Shown piece by piece: positions 1 to 11,526 of a stretch of 64,000 bases of DNA; the stretch's first letter is position 1, and every line of letters starts with the position of its first letter. Origin of the DNA: Epithemia pelagica (taxonomy: Eukaryota > Bacillariophyta > Bacillariophyceae > Surirellales > Surirellaceae); NCBI GenBank assembly GCA_946965045.2, contig OX337241.1, forward strand, positions 2,041,744-2,105,743, read 5' to 3'. A program made the position numbers and the translations under genes. Below the pieces are notes generated by a model that saw only the letters and a program-made list of their open reading frames with translations, ran no database searches and was not told the DNA's origin.

Positions 1-786
1 CCATATCCATGCTCACTCCGTGCGCCCGATAACTTACAAGTGCTACTGTCTGTTGTAAGGGCTGGGTCATCGATTTGACTGCACGTTTTAATTTTCACTA
101 GGGTTAAGGTTATAAATTTTAAAATCACCACCTCACTATGACGCTCCGCATTTGATGCCGCTGTTCATCAGATCAAGACTCGGATAGAGGTCTTAGCTTC
201 GTGAGTGTTGAAAGAACTATACAATGGATACGATGTGTGAGTTTCGTCCGAAAAATCGAAGGGGCGGTAGAGATGAAGTCGTTCATCTGAGATGCTCTGT
301 GTTTTTTTACCATTTTGCTTGTGCTGCACCATTTCCGTTGTTATTTGTCTATTTCACTTTCTCACACCCTGATACTGCTTCCTGTTATTCTTCAGTAGTA
401 TTAGAAGCGATGTGGGGTGGTGGGTATGGAGGGGGAAGCGCAGCTTTAGATAGCTTGCTGCTCCAAAACAGCTCTGTTTGGCACGTAGGCACACAACAAT
501 CAACGAGCAAACGACGAAACAAAGGCCATTTTGGAGAGTGTTGAGCAGAGGTAAGCCTACATTGCATTGTTTATACTATGCGTAAGTATTTCTGTCTAAG
601 TCAATCTATTTTCAAACGAAGCCAAACAACAAACGCAACAATCGCTTGCCGTCGTCCATGTCGTCAATGGTCGACAATCGACAATGCCGACCGATACCTA
701 CATGCGGCGTACGTAACTTGGAGTGGGACACATCTTTCGTTATTTGTTTGGTTGTGGTTGTCGATCAGTAATAACAAAGAGCGACC
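1..786. other. no recognisable gene
   Basis: Short open frames exist (one of 106 codons at 224-544) but show no domain, low-complexity bias or codon pattern that persuades me they are coding. The segment lies directly upstream of a broken TypA gene and may contain its old promoter. Confidence 0.4.
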
Positions 787-1386
787 ATGACTATGATGAT
801 GCGTCGAAGTGTAGTATCAAAGCTAAGGCAGCAGTGGTCTGGTTCCAGATGTACCCAACAACAACAACGTTTGTTATCTTCTTTTGCCCGCGGCCAGCGT
901 GGAATGGGGCTACACCACATTCCTTTTCGACAAGTGCCACGGTCGAAGACAAAGGAGCTCCGATGGACACAAATTTGGAAACCTTTCGACGTCAGGGGAT
1001 TCGCAATGTGGCCATTATTGCCCACGTATATCATGGCAAGACAACCATGGTAGACAAATTGTTGGTGGCAGCCAAACAAAGTTATGACCCAACGTCCGCC
1101 GAAGCCTTGTTTCGTCTCATGGACTCAGGGCAATTTGGAAAAGGAGCGAGGAATTACCATCACATCCAAAGTCACAAGAGTTCCCTACCAGACCTTGGAC
1201 GGTGCCTCCATGGTTCTCAACATTGTCGATAAACCCGGCCATTCTGATTTTTCTGGAGAAGTGGATCGCATCTTATCCATGGTCGATGAAGTCTGCTGTC
1301 GTCTCACCACATCAGGTGAAACAAATGGGGGTGTCAAAGTAGCTCCAGAAGCAGCTTCCAAAAGGATACCAGCATCATTCTGTTGA
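787..1386 (+). pseudogene. TypA/BipA-like translational GTPase, mitochondrial-type, 5' fragment with frameshifts
   Basis: TypA/BipA is an EF-G-like ribosome-binding GTPase. Here only the N-terminus and part of the G domain survive. It starts with a basic, Ser/Arg/Gln-rich leader at 787 that looks like a mitochondrial presequence. It then shifts frame near 890 into RNVAIIAHVYHGKTT (P-loop; the family has HVDHGKTT) and shifts again near 1131 into [15 protein letters not shown] (switch I) and [19 protein letters not shown] (family DTPGHADF). A stop follows at 1386. Asp-to-Tyr in G1 and Thr-to-Lys in DTPGH hit residues invariant in working enzymes. Two frameshifts, loss of the rest of the ~600-aa protein and G-motif substitutions make this a pseudogene. 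Order and spacing of the three motifs make the family call safe. Confidence 0.85.
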
Positions 1387-1769
1387 CCAGACACAAATAA
1401 AGCTGTTTCTGAGTGGGTTGAGTGCATATTTGATGCTGTATTGGTTTGTCGGGACTGTTCGGTCTCTTGACGTATTCCTGTGATAGTGTCAAAAAAGTGT
1501 TGCCAATGGTCCCCAGTATACTCCTTCATCCTTTCAGTCTCTTCCTCCTTCCATTCTTTATTGAAGATTGGTTTGGATACATAGTAGAACCATTGCCTTG
1601 CATTTCTCTCCATCTTTTCATGGTTCACCACAACATTGTGCCGTTGTGCCAGGACCCGTTCATGGTTGCAAAAATCTCTACGGAAGACTCTGATGAGTGT
1701 GTCTTCTGTTGTTTCAGGCATCAACTCTTCATGAGCAATGAGGTACTCAAGCCATGCTTTGGAAGAGAC
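1386..1769 (-). other. unrecognised reading-frame fragment
   Basis: A minus-strand frame stays open from 1769 to beyond 1386 and reads as a charged, aromatic-rich segment (for example FRRDFCNHERVLAQRHN and ARQWFYYVSKP). Its composition is protein-like rather than the Ser/Arg noise typical of shadow frames. It has no start codon with context, no recognisable domain, and runs into DNA antisense to the TypA pseudogene. It may be an exon relic of an unknown gene; I do not assign a function. Confidence 0.25.
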
Positions 1770-2509
1770 CTAATGGCCAAGAAGAGGGGGAAGACCTCGT
1801 TTACGTCGTAGGGATCTCGTGATGGCTTCGGAAACATCACTTTTTGAGCTCATTTCAAAAATCCCCGTGCACAAAATGGCATAAATGGGTTCTTTAGAGA
1901 CTGATCTTACTCTCTATTGTATTTTGTGCACGGGCTTTCGGCGACGGGACTCGTAATCCACATTGGAAGACTGCCATGGTCATTGCGAAAGAAAAAAAAA
2001 ATGTGAGGGCAATCACCGCGAAATTTGAAAATCTATGATAAATCCTTAACCCTATACGGCCTCTTAGCATTTGGAAGTTGGAAGACGCGTATCCGGTTGG
2101 TTGACCCAGCTCATCAGAAGAGGACGGAGCCCGCGCACTACCCGCGCCCGCCCATGTACATGGTCCGTCCTTGAGACGAAAGATCCATGTCCCATGGATT
2201 CCACGTGGAAGTATATGAAAAGCGAGCATCTCGGCAATTATTCGGAAAGGCACAATGAGCATCACAACATGAACGCTATACAGAGAATGGCCACTGCAGA
2301 TACTGCTCTACGACACCAGGCTCGCATGAACTTCCTGAAGGCGCTTCCTTAAGCCGAAAGAGACCCTGGATCTAACGGAGTTTTCCACGGCCATGCACGA
2401 AATTTGGGAATTGGAGTTAGCGGCATTCCCCGGCAAAGACAATTTTTTCCATGGGATTTGTCTTACGGAAGAGCAGGCCAATCGTTTATAATCCCTTGAC
2501 CGCGACTCT
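1770..2509. other. intergenic, nothing convincing
   Basis: No motif, repeat or RNA gene recognised. Frames on both strands are short and mutually overlapping. Confidence 0.35.
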
Positions 2510-3803
2510 CCGAAGCGTCGGATCGAGTGGAAGACTATCTCCGTCAGTTGCAACAGGGGTACGAGGAGAAACGGACGCACGAGTATTGGCCCACACCCAC
2601 CTTTATTGTGCCATGATGGACCGGTCCACTAAGTATCAGAGGGCCTTTGATCGGATTCAAGAGCTCGTCAAGGAAATGATTGACAAGTATGATGCATCCG
2701 AGCTCGATTCTAAGGCCCTGACCCGAGTCTGTCATGCCTTTGCCAACTGTCATCTGTCATCATCTTCATGCACTGGATGCCGCGAGACGCAGTCTCGATG
2801 ACATGTTGAGGCCCCATCAACTAGCGTACGGAAAACCCACGCGACATACCTTTTCAACCGTTCTGTCAGCTTATGGTCGTGCGGAACGGGTGGAGGAAGC
2901 CGAAGGTCTCCTTACCATTATGGAAGATTTTGCAGAGAGTACGGCAGATCCAAATGTTCATCGAATGCCGTCTGCTTCCATGCCTTTATCTAGGTCTGGG
3001 CCAGAGCCGGAGATGCCACTCGGGTGCCGAAGCCATTTTTCTTCATATGGTCGCAGCCATGGACGCAATAGTGGCAGATGGAAGTGGAAGTGAACTGCTG
3101 CTATACCAGAAAACTTGGCCGGTGTCCTGACTTCGCTCAGGGGAACCAGATGCCGTCCGTCGCCGAGATTATTCAACAATTGGAAAAATTCTTGAAAGAC
3201 CAGCAGTGCAATATGGACAACCCGGCCTTTACGGGCATTTGCGATGCGCTCTTGATGCGTTCCTCAGGGCGAGATGAGCTCCGATGTGCTCCTGGGGGTG
3301 TGGCCTGGTCCAGTTCGAAATCCGAAAAGGCGACCAAGACAGCCGCGGCTATCTTTGAACGTGTATCGCGGTGGAATATTGCGCCAGATATAATCACCAA
3401 CAACTCGTTGCTAACAGCGGGTAAAACTCGGTGGAGCAGGATGCCCATCAGCGAATGGAGAGCATACTCGACAAAATGCTACGTCAGTCAAGAGAAGAGA
3501 GTTCGTCCGTGCAACCAGACCAGCACACGCATAACTGTTTCTTGGCCCAATTGAACCAACAGACGAACCAACCAGAAAGATTTGATTGTTGAGAATCGTT
3601 TGGCCTCTATGTTTGAGCAAATGAGAGATCGACGCGTATCGTCCAGCAATGTGTATTACAACACAGCAATGAAACTCTTGTCCAGGAGAACGCTGCCAGA
3701 CCGTGTCGCAGGTCTCTATCAAGAAATGAAATTTAGATACAATTTGGGGGATGAAAACCTCAAGCCTCCTTTTGCAGCGTTTATCACTCGCTTACAAGCC
3801 TAG
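2510..3803 (+). pseudogene. PPR-repeat protein pseudogene, copy A
   Basis: Pieces of a pentatricopeptide-repeat (PPR) protein, an organelle RNA-binding helical-repeat family, lie in several plus-strand frames. Examples are RHTFSTVLSAYGRAERVEEAEGLL near 2845-2920, VAWSSSKSEKATKTAAAIFERV near 3300-3365, and a final frame 3582-3803 with NVYYNTAMKLLSRRTLPDRV. The helix-turn-helix spacing of about 35 residues is retained but frames change at least four times and stops intervene. A second, shorter copy of the same DNA begins near 5,580. The intact PPR gene at 47,357-51,430 shares the style (long linkers, terminal organellar leader) but is not an obvious direct parent by eye. Confidence 0.75.
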
Positions 3804-4340
3804 TCGGCCACAGGAAATCCGCAAATGACTGTCATGGCACCCCTTGAGCTTGCATCTACATCCGAGGAAGGCTTATTTGTTGATTCACGGCTACCAGGGA
3901 TATATGTGGTTAGTGCTTTTATGTAAGCTTGGTTACTTTCCTATCTTCCAGAGGCATCCACAAGTATTGAAAGATTTGACAAGAGATGACTTTTTATACG
4001 TCCAATGGACGGACGGATTGTCAGTATAACTGTACAGGAGCAATCTTCTCTCGAAGTCCAATGCACCGAACAGCAGTGCCGCAGGCAGAAGATGGGAAGT
4101 TCGTCTGGAACTGAAAAGTCTAGTCGAGAGGATCCCTAGAAGACACCAACCCAACGACCTCACGTATAGCGCTGTTTTGGATCAAAGGACGATAAGACCG
4201 CCTTGTGTGCCAATCCACTGGAGAAGGAGCTGAAAGAAAATCACGATGGAAACCAAAACCGGTATAAAATGCTGCTTGGAGATCGGATTCGTGTTGGAAG
4301 GCCTGGCAAAGTTGAGGATTTGTTTCAAGAGATGGAAAAG
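3804..4340. repeat. 3' part of local segmental duplication, copy A
   Basis: This stretch matches 6,401-6,960 closely. Both contain GCAAATGACTGTCATGGCAC, a GGAAGGCTTATTTGTTGATT block, a CAATGGACGGACGGATTGTC block, and near the end GTGTTGGAAGGCCTG followed by TTTGTTTCAAGAGATG. The duplicated unit therefore includes the PPR pseudogene and ~0.5 kb downstream. Small open frames inside it are not conserved in frame between copies. Confidence 0.7.
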
Positions 4341-4508
4341 CTGTCCTAGGAAGGTCGGAATGAGCAGACGCTGCCATTCATTCGATTCGTTTGAGGGATG
4401 GTCGAAAGCTGGGAGTCCAGGAATGACAACAAAGGCTCTCGGCAAAATGATTAAATCAGGGCACTCAAATGGGAAGCCACGAGGAGAAGATTTCAACCAA
4501 CCTTTGTC

Positions 4509-4841
4509 GTGAAAGAAGTTTGCGCCGGGTGGAAGAAGGTACAGATGGAGGCGACTGGTGGCGAATGTAGAATTGCTGTTGGTGTAGCGGGGTCGTCACT
4601 TAGAGACAAAGTTGTGGCCAAGGTCAAAAAGATGTTGCGCCTTCTTCACGAAGCTGGCTATGTACATGGAGATGTTCGCGCATTGAATGTTCTTTATAGG
4701 GTTGGCGAATCAGAAGAAGAAGGCGAACATCAGCATGATGTATCTGCACGAATAGCTCTTTCCCAATCTCGAATGACGATACGTGCTAGCCATGAGAGCT
4801 CGAACGAAAGTTACCTCGAATCGTCGGGTCTGTGCCCCTAA
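4509..4841 (+). pseudogene. protein-kinase-like fragment (catalytic loop region)
   Basis: The 110-codon frame contains LHEAGYVHGDVRALNVL, which matches the HxDxxxxN catalytic loop of kinase-fold proteins of the kind found in fungal and stramenopile orphan kinases (VHGDVR.xN in place of HRDLKPEN). Only the helix before the catalytic loop and the loop itself are visible. There is no glycine loop upstream and no DFG downstream, so this is a fragment rather than a gene. It sits between the two PPR pseudogene copies in the duplicated region. Confidence 0.5.
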
Positions 4842-4966
4842 CTCTCTATATAGCAGGAACGGTGCGTTTCCTCTCGTCCGCCGAGAAGTCAACACACGGT
4901 GAATCATCGTGCCAGCATCATCGGGTACAGAAGAAATGACTGGAGTGAATGACGACGAGATATTCT

Positions 4967-5239
4967 TCATTCTACCGTTCCAACCTTGAATTGGACTCTT
5001 CTCCTCCCGTACCTGCCGACCCGCAAGAACGACAGCAAGATGCATGCGAGTAGTACGAACCCACCAACCGCATCAACGACAATCGCCGTAGTACTTGAAA
5101 AAGAATCAAAATCGTCATCACCCACAGATTGCTTTGGAACTGATGTTTTATCACCGTCAACATCGTCACCACCAACCACACAGGTGATAATATATTGTCT
5201 CTGGTCAAGAACAGCTCCTCTGGACAGCCTGGAAGCCAT
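4967..5239 (-). other. short frame with one possible transmembrane helix
   Basis: A 90-codon minus-strand frame with an acidic/Ser stretch, then a hydrophobic run (AIVVDAVGGFVLLACILLSFL) followed by an Arg-rich stop-transfer-like sequence. This would fit the membrane anchor of a larger broken gene. No start context or domain supports independent expression, and the 5' end lies in a block that recurs at 7,260, 8,380 and 9,340. Function unknown. Confidence 0.25.
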
Positions 5240-5460
5240 CCGTCGAAACCCAGTTTGCTCGTTTCTCTATCCTCGTCCTACATACACTCATCTAGTAGCG
5301 ACGAGTCACGCTATTTGTCTCCTCCACCATTCTCGGTCTTGCTTTGGTGTTCTTTTCTTGGTTTGCGTTTTACTGGAAACTGAAAAGTAGAGCTTTTGCG
5401 GTGATTTCGGTGGACGAGACAATCACTCTATGGTCACGGGTTGTGGTTTCATCGTTAAAC
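5213..5460. repeat. dispersed ~240-bp block, copy 1 of 4
   Basis: Shares with 7,260-7,510, 8,380-8,615 and 9,340-9,560 a series of conserved words: CATACACTCAT, AGTCACG, CACCATTCTCGTC (variants), GGTCT/CTTTTCTTGG, TGGAAACTGAAA, GTGGATG/GTGGACGAG and GGTCACGGG. The four copies are in the same orientation and each is followed by similar sequence, so the block was multiplied locally together with its flanks. No protein is conserved across all four copies. Confidence 0.6.
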
Positions 5461-5579
5461 AGTGCTGGAGAAAACGGATCTTGCTCCAGCAGAAAGGGGG
5501 AAGAATCCCACTGAAACTGGTCCTTTGTTGTCGGATTTGCATCTTGGATCCTACCGCACAAACACTTCAACATTTGGTT

Positions 5580-6400
5580 GAACTTGGTCCAAAAGCAAGC
5601 TCCCCGAAGCGACATATCGAGTGGAAGACTATCTCCATCAATTGCAGCTGCGGTACGACGAGAAACGGACGCACGAGTATTGGCCCACACCCACCTCATT
5701 CCTTTATTGTGCCATGATGGAGACGCACAGTTGATGCACGCAGTATCGGATGGCCTGATCGGATTCAAGAGCTCTTCGAGGAAATGATTGACAAGTGTGG
5801 TGCATGCGAGCTCGATTCTAAGGCCCTGACTCGAGTCTGTCTTGCCTTTGCCAACTGTCATCATCTGCATGCACTGGATACGCGAGACACATTCTCGATG
5901 ACATGTTGAGGCCCGGGTGGAGGAAGCCGAAGGCCTCCTTACCATTGTGGAAGATTTTGCAGAAAGTACGGCAGATCCAAATGTTCATCGAATGTCGTCT
6001 GCTTCCATGCCCTTACCTGGGTCTGGGCCAGAGCCGGAGATGTCACTCGGGCGCCGAAGCCAGTTTTCTTCATATGGTCGCAGCCATGGACGCAATAGTG
6101 GCAGATGGAAGTGGAAGTGAACTGCTGTTATACCAGAAAACTTGACCGGTGTCCTGACTTCGCTCAGTGGAACCAGATGCCACCCGTCGCCGAGATTATT
6201 CAACAATTGGAAAAATTCTAGTAAGAGCAGCAGTGCAATGTGCTCATGGCACAACAGTACAGTTTAATGTGGTCATTGTGGCCTGGTCCAGTTCGAAATC
6301 GAACAAGGCGGCCATGAAAGCCACAGCTATCTTTGAACGTGTAGAGCAGTTAGCAATGGAAGATTGCGCCTCATATAATCACCGACAACCGCGGGTAAAA
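5580..6400 (+). pseudogene. PPR-repeat protein pseudogene, copy B
   Basis: Second copy of the broken PPR gene. Bases 5,619-5,720 match 2,530-2,630, bases 5,905-6,170 match 2,886-3,160, and bases 6,285-6,360 match 3,300-3,370. Relative to copy A it has lost several internal segments (the repeats around 2,800-2,880 and 3,380-3,800). Frames are again broken. Because the copies have different deletions, they decayed after duplication. Confidence 0.7.
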
Positions 6401-6960
6401 CCGCAAATGACTGTCATGGCACTCCTGGAGCTTACATCTACATCCGAGGAAGGCTTATTTGTTGATTCACGGCTACCAGGAACATATGTCGTTAATGCTC
6501 TTATGTAAGCTTGGTTACTATCCTATATCTTCCAGAGGCATCCGGAAGTATTGAAAATATTTTGCAAGAGATGCCTTTCTATTCGTCCAATGGACGGACG
6601 GATTGTCAACCAATGTGTATAGCTAGCTATACAGCAGTAATCTTCTCTCGAAGTCTAATGCATCGAACAGAAGTAGAGAATATGGAAACTGTATTTGGAA
6701 CTGAAACTTGTAGCCGAAAAGTTCCCCAGAAGACTGCATACCAACCCAATGACGTCCCGTATCGCGCTGTTTGGGCGGGTCTTTGGCGGTCGAAGGACGA
6801 TAGAGTTGCATTGTGTGCCAATACCAGAAAAGGAGCCCCAAAAAATCACGATATAAAGTAAGACCGATATAAACTGCTGATTGGAGATCGGGGTTCGTGT
6901 TGGAAGGCCTGGGAAAGTCGACGGTTTGTTTCAAGAGATGAAGAAAATGTCCGAGGAAGT
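6401..6960. repeat. 3' part of local segmental duplication, copy B
   Basis: Counterpart of 3,804-4,340, with small indels. The end of the duplication lies near 6,960, just before a TTTTGGACGCCAACAATGAC segment. That segment itself recurs in degenerate form at 7,790 and 9,050. Confidence 0.65.
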
Positions 6961-7259
6961 ATGAGAGTAGAGAGATTTTGGACGCCAACAATGACAGTCA
7001 TTTCTTGTCATCGGCAGTCGTTTCGTTTCGTCCGCGAAGGTGTCCTTTGAATGATTTGTAACCACCCCAACGTGTACGAAGATGACGCGCGCGGCTACGA
7101 GGAAGACTACTAGTTCACCTTGCCTCCAAATCATTCTGGTCGACATTTTCAAGTGTGTTTTCTAGATCGATCTTGTTGTTTGCCTCCTCTGTTCTTGACT
7201 GGGATGCGACGGCACCAGGGCATGCTTTCGAGAGCCGCATTTGGGATCCGATGGTCGCT

Positions 7260-7510
7260 ATTTCTCCGCCAAAAACGGGCAAGAGACATGCGATCTTGCA
7301 GCGAAGAAGCTGCATTCTACGAACCCTTCTTGTTCTACATACACTCATGTAGTAGCAAATAGTCACGTTATTCGTCTCCACCATTTTCGTCCACGGTCCA
7401 GTCTTCTTGGCCTGAGCTTGGCTGGAAACAGAAAAACGAAGCTTTTAGGGCGATTTTGGTGGATGCGTCAATAGAACTACGACTACGGTCACGGGTTGTG
7501 GTTTCATCAC
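7260..7510. repeat. dispersed ~240-bp block, copy 2 of 4
   Basis: Same block as at 5,213-5,460 and in the same orientation. It is preceded by the GAAGAAGCTGCATTCT word also present in copy 4. Confidence 0.6.
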
Positions 7511-7591
7511 GTGAGCTTTCCTTGCCCAACATTCATTCATCTTGTAGAAGAGAGTCATGGATATCGATCTCTGCCTTATCGTCTGCCGTGT

Positions 7592-7837
7592 TATTGTTTC
7601 AAGGCATTGGTGGTGGAGGAGTTTTACAGAATGCGTCTTGACAAAGCTCCTAGAGATATGCCAGTATGGACGGCAACATTGACAGTCTCAGGTCATTCTT
7701 GGATTGAGGTTCGTTACTGTTTCAAGGCATTGGTGGTGGAGGAGTTTTACAGACTGTGTCTTGACAAAGCTCCTAGAGATATGCCAGTATGGATACCAAC
7801 AATGACAGTGACAGGCCATTCTTGGATTGAGGTTGGT
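7592..7837 (+). repeat. 123-bp direct repeat, two copies, in frame (41 codons)
   Basis: Two head-to-tail copies (start 7,592 and 7,715) of a 123-bp unit lie in a 117-codon open frame (7,496-7,849). Each unit would encode 41 residues of the form YCFKALVVEEFYR...APRDMPVW...GHSWIEV. Changes between copies are few (MR/LC, TATLTVS/IPTMTVT). The 3' part of the unit has degenerate relatives at 6,970 and 9,046. Frame preservation suggests the repeat arose inside a coding sequence. Nothing else marks the frame as a live gene. Confidence 0.65.
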
Positions 7838-8379
7838 CTCTATTCCTAGGCATTTACTTGCCCTCCAAACCCTTGTCAGTCGTCGACGAAGGTGTCCTGA
7901 GAGTGATTATGGCAAAAGCCCAATGCGAATGGAGATAACGCACCCGGATACCGGTCTTTTGTTGTCTTGAAAGGCTTGAAATTGAAGATTCTGTATTTAC
8001 TGAGTTTCGCAGTGTATATATTGAAAAACCTCCTCTGGACAGCCCGGAAGCCGAAGTAGCTCCGTGGAAACTCAAGAATAACAAAGATGACAGATCTGAA
8101 GCTCCATGAACACGTATCTCGTAGCTTCTTGATGCTATTCTCCGGCCAATGACATTTCCAAACAATTTCTAAGGAATAGACCCAACAGTCGTCCTCAAAA
8201 CGCAATGGTGACCATACTTGGTCAATACGACGCATCTGTTCCGTGTCTCGTATAGTCTTTGTTTCTGATGTTGGTGTCTGCCTGGTCTGTTCTTGACTGG
8301 GTTGTAGCGGCGGCGGGGCATACTTTCAGGCTTTCAGGAGCCACAACAGCGATCCGATCCTATGATCGCTGTTTCACAG

Positions 8380-8615
8380 CCGGGAAGGGGCAAAGAAAAT
8401 CGATCTTGCTTGAAATAATCTGCATTCTTTGAACAATTCCCGTACTACATAAATTCATCTCGAAGCGACGAGTCACGATATTTGTCTCTTCCCCCATTCT
8501 CGTCCTTGCTTTGGTCTTCTTTTCTTGGTCTGCGTTTTACTGGAAAGTGAAAAGTAGAGCTTTTGAAGCGATTTCGGTGGATGAGACAATCACACTACGG
8601 TCACGGGCTTTCGAT
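8380..8615. repeat. dispersed ~240-bp block, copy 3 of 4
   Basis: Same block as at 5,213. This copy has the closest match to copy 1 (shared TTGGTCTTCTTTTCTTGG and TGCGTTTTACTGGAAA). Confidence 0.6.
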
Positions 8616-9339
8616 GTGACAAAAACTGCGTTAGATTTCCTTGTCCAACACTAATCCATCTTGTAGAAGAAAGTAATTGGTGGAGTATTTTGACAGAGTT
8701 GGTCGATAAGCAGTCGCGTCTGATGTATTGTGTTTGGTACTGTTTGGTCCAAGTTCTGAAGTTCTACAGACATCCATATTGAAAGTTGGACTGGTTCCGT
8801 AGTCCTCGTTTCAGCAGGAAGCAACTGCCTCCTCCACCATTTCCGTCATACCAATGGCATTTCAACAATCGTCCGACAATCACAGCGCTTTTCTCATAGT
8901 ATTCCCCGTCAACACGTTCCCACAGAGATCATAAATTTCTGGTGCCGCTGAATCAAACACCCACAATCTTGCTGCACAGATCGCATTACAACCATGGTTT
9001 TGTTTGACAGAACCGAACACAGATGTATGATTTGGGTGATGCTAAAAAGAGATTTTGGTCGCCAACAGTGACAGAGACAAACCATTCATGGAGTAAGGGT
9101 CGTCGCCATTATTTGCCCTCCGAAGTCTTGTCGATCTGCTCGCCCCAACGTATCCTTACAATGATTTGCAAAGAGCCTAACGTGCATGACGATGACACTC
9201 CCGGTTACCAGGAAGACTACCAGTTCCACCTTGCCTGCCTGCCATTCATGTCATCGTAGCAAACATTCGTCTCCAAATCATGCTGGTCGGCATGTTCAAG
9301 TGTGTTTTCTGCTTCGATCTTTTTCAGCCTCTTATTTTC

Positions 9340-9560
9340 TTGACAGAAACGGGCAAGAGATATGCGATCTTGCAGCAAAGAAGCTGCATTCTCCGAACCC
9401 TTCTCGTTCTACATACACTCATTAATTAGCAAAGAGTCACGTTATTCGTCTCGTCACCATTCTCGTCCATGCGCCTGTCTTTTTCTTGGTCTGTGCTTGG
9501 CTGGAAACTGAAACGTAGAGCTTTAGGGTCGATGTCGGTGGATGCGTCAATCACACTACG
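9340..9560. repeat. dispersed ~240-bp block, copy 4 of 4
   Basis: Fourth copy. The block is followed by a truncated version of the CACACTACG...CACGGG sequence seen after copies 1-3. Confidence 0.55.
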
Positions 9561-9620
9561 ACCAGAAAGGGGCAAGAGCGAAGCGATCATGCTGGAAAGC
9601 AGCTGCATCGTTACAGAGCA

Positions 9621-11526
9621 CTGGAGAAAACAAATGTTGCTCCATTGACGAAAACTGCGTAGGTTTTGTTGTCCAACATTAGTTATTCTTGTAGAAGAGG
9701 ACGATGGATATCGGTCATGGCCTTATCATCCGCCTGGACGGTGTTTGAATATCGTCTTTGTACCTTGAGAAGGTAACGGGTCAACAAGAGACGACTTGAT
9801 AGACTGAAAAAACCAAGAAGACGACAGCAATCACAACAGATGAATTCTTGACACTGACACTTGCACTGAATGTGTTCCACACGATGGTTTGTCACTCCGC
9901 CAATCTTGGAGTATTAGCATAGAGGTGTAATTCTTGAGTAGCAGCGGGCCCAAACGAGGTAAGTTTCGGACATGACAGGCGAAAGGGCGAAAGGACATGA
10001 CGGGGTGATAGAGGCATTGATTTCTTGTTGTCCGCCAAACTTTATCTCATTCTTTTGGTCGCTCCAGGTATCATGGACGACGCTTGAGTTCGGTCAAAGC
10101 AGCACCAGCTGTTCCATCTTCATTCTTTTGTTGGATTCGGACGGCACATGATTTCGACCACCACGTCATCGACTGAGTCGAGGGCGAAGAAAGTGACCAG
10201 CGCAGCGCAGAGCGCAGTGGTGTTGGATTTGGATGGTTTGCATTTGTTGGCATAATTTCCGTCGTGGTTACATGCTGTCCATCGTCCTTGTTATTTCTTG
10301 CCAGTCCAGCACGGCCCTGTCTTCTCTGAGTTTTGATTGGAATGGTTGAGTCACCATGTACTGACTGCTGATGATGAGGAGCAAAGTGGGATAGTGGTTA
10401 CCGTCGAGCAGCGTTACTTTGTCGTCCAAAAGAGGTGAGGGGACAAGTACATGATTTTGTTGTGTTGATTTATACCGTTACGATGACTGGATGTTTCTGA
10501 TGACTCTGTGATGACGGTACAAGTCGTTTCTTGTGTTCATTCATTGACTATGATGATCTTGGCGTGTAAGCATGGAGCAGGCGGATTTGGGATGATGATG
10601 ATGCTATGGTGAGGTGTGTGTGTGTTGCAGGCTCATCTTCCTCACATGCCTGCGCGCAAACATGTAAGTATTTGTATTTTGGACGCGTGGATAGTTCGTG
10701 TGGAAATGCTGTTGGCAAATGAATGTGGTATTAACCTTTTGGGATGACCGGCCTGGCTCACTACTCTGAATTTTTGTATGACAGGGAATGCGCTGGGGGA
10801 ATATGGACACGGGTCCATGGGGAGTGGAGGGAGAATTTGCATCCAAGAACTCAACAGGGTGGAACCGTGAATCACATTGTGCAGCCAAAGTGTCGGAGGG
10901 AATTCTTGCTCCGGATAGCACAAAAGAAACGGGTCTGGCACCTTAAAGAAGGAGGCCAACTCAGGGAGACCTGTTGCTTTCGCGTCCTACGAAGACACAG
11001 AAGGTCCATCTGTTCAGTGAGACAGTCTGTCGCTACGACAAGTGTCCACGGGACGGTGATACCTGTTCATATGAACAACTAGGGTAGTTGCTTGTTGGCT
11101 CTAGTGGTAGCTAGAGCTGACTATGGGTATTGGTTGATTTGATTTGCTGCGGTTTCCGTAGTAGGTCTGGGTACACGACGCTGTAACAACATGTGGAGTA
11201 ACTGTGCAAGTTTTGGTCTTGTGTGGTGGTTTTGCTGTTGTCTGGTTCCTACCTGTGACGGTGCCATCTAGTTAGACGTGTTACAGAGCGTTGCTAGTTT
11301 GGGATTGAGCAGGTAGTGGACGTGTGAGTAAATCGGTCGCGACATAAACCTGATCCGAGATGAGCCAATTCGACTGACTTTCGCCTATTGTGGAATTGGT
11401 GAATTTGCGCTCACTGGAGCGGGAACTTGTGCAAATACTCTTTCGAAATTTGTACGAAAAGCGTTCAACACCAATGTTTGTGTTTTGCGACACGCATTGA
11501 TGTTGTGTGCTTTTGGGGATGGTTGC
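9621..11526. other. spacer upstream of 18S rRNA fragment; no gene recognised
   Basis: Nineteen hundred bases with no convincing frame, tRNA or repeat array. Its position directly upstream of the mature 5' end of 18S means part of it may be old rDNA spacer/ETS. I see no subrepeats of the kind usual in an intergenic spacer. Confidence 0.35.
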
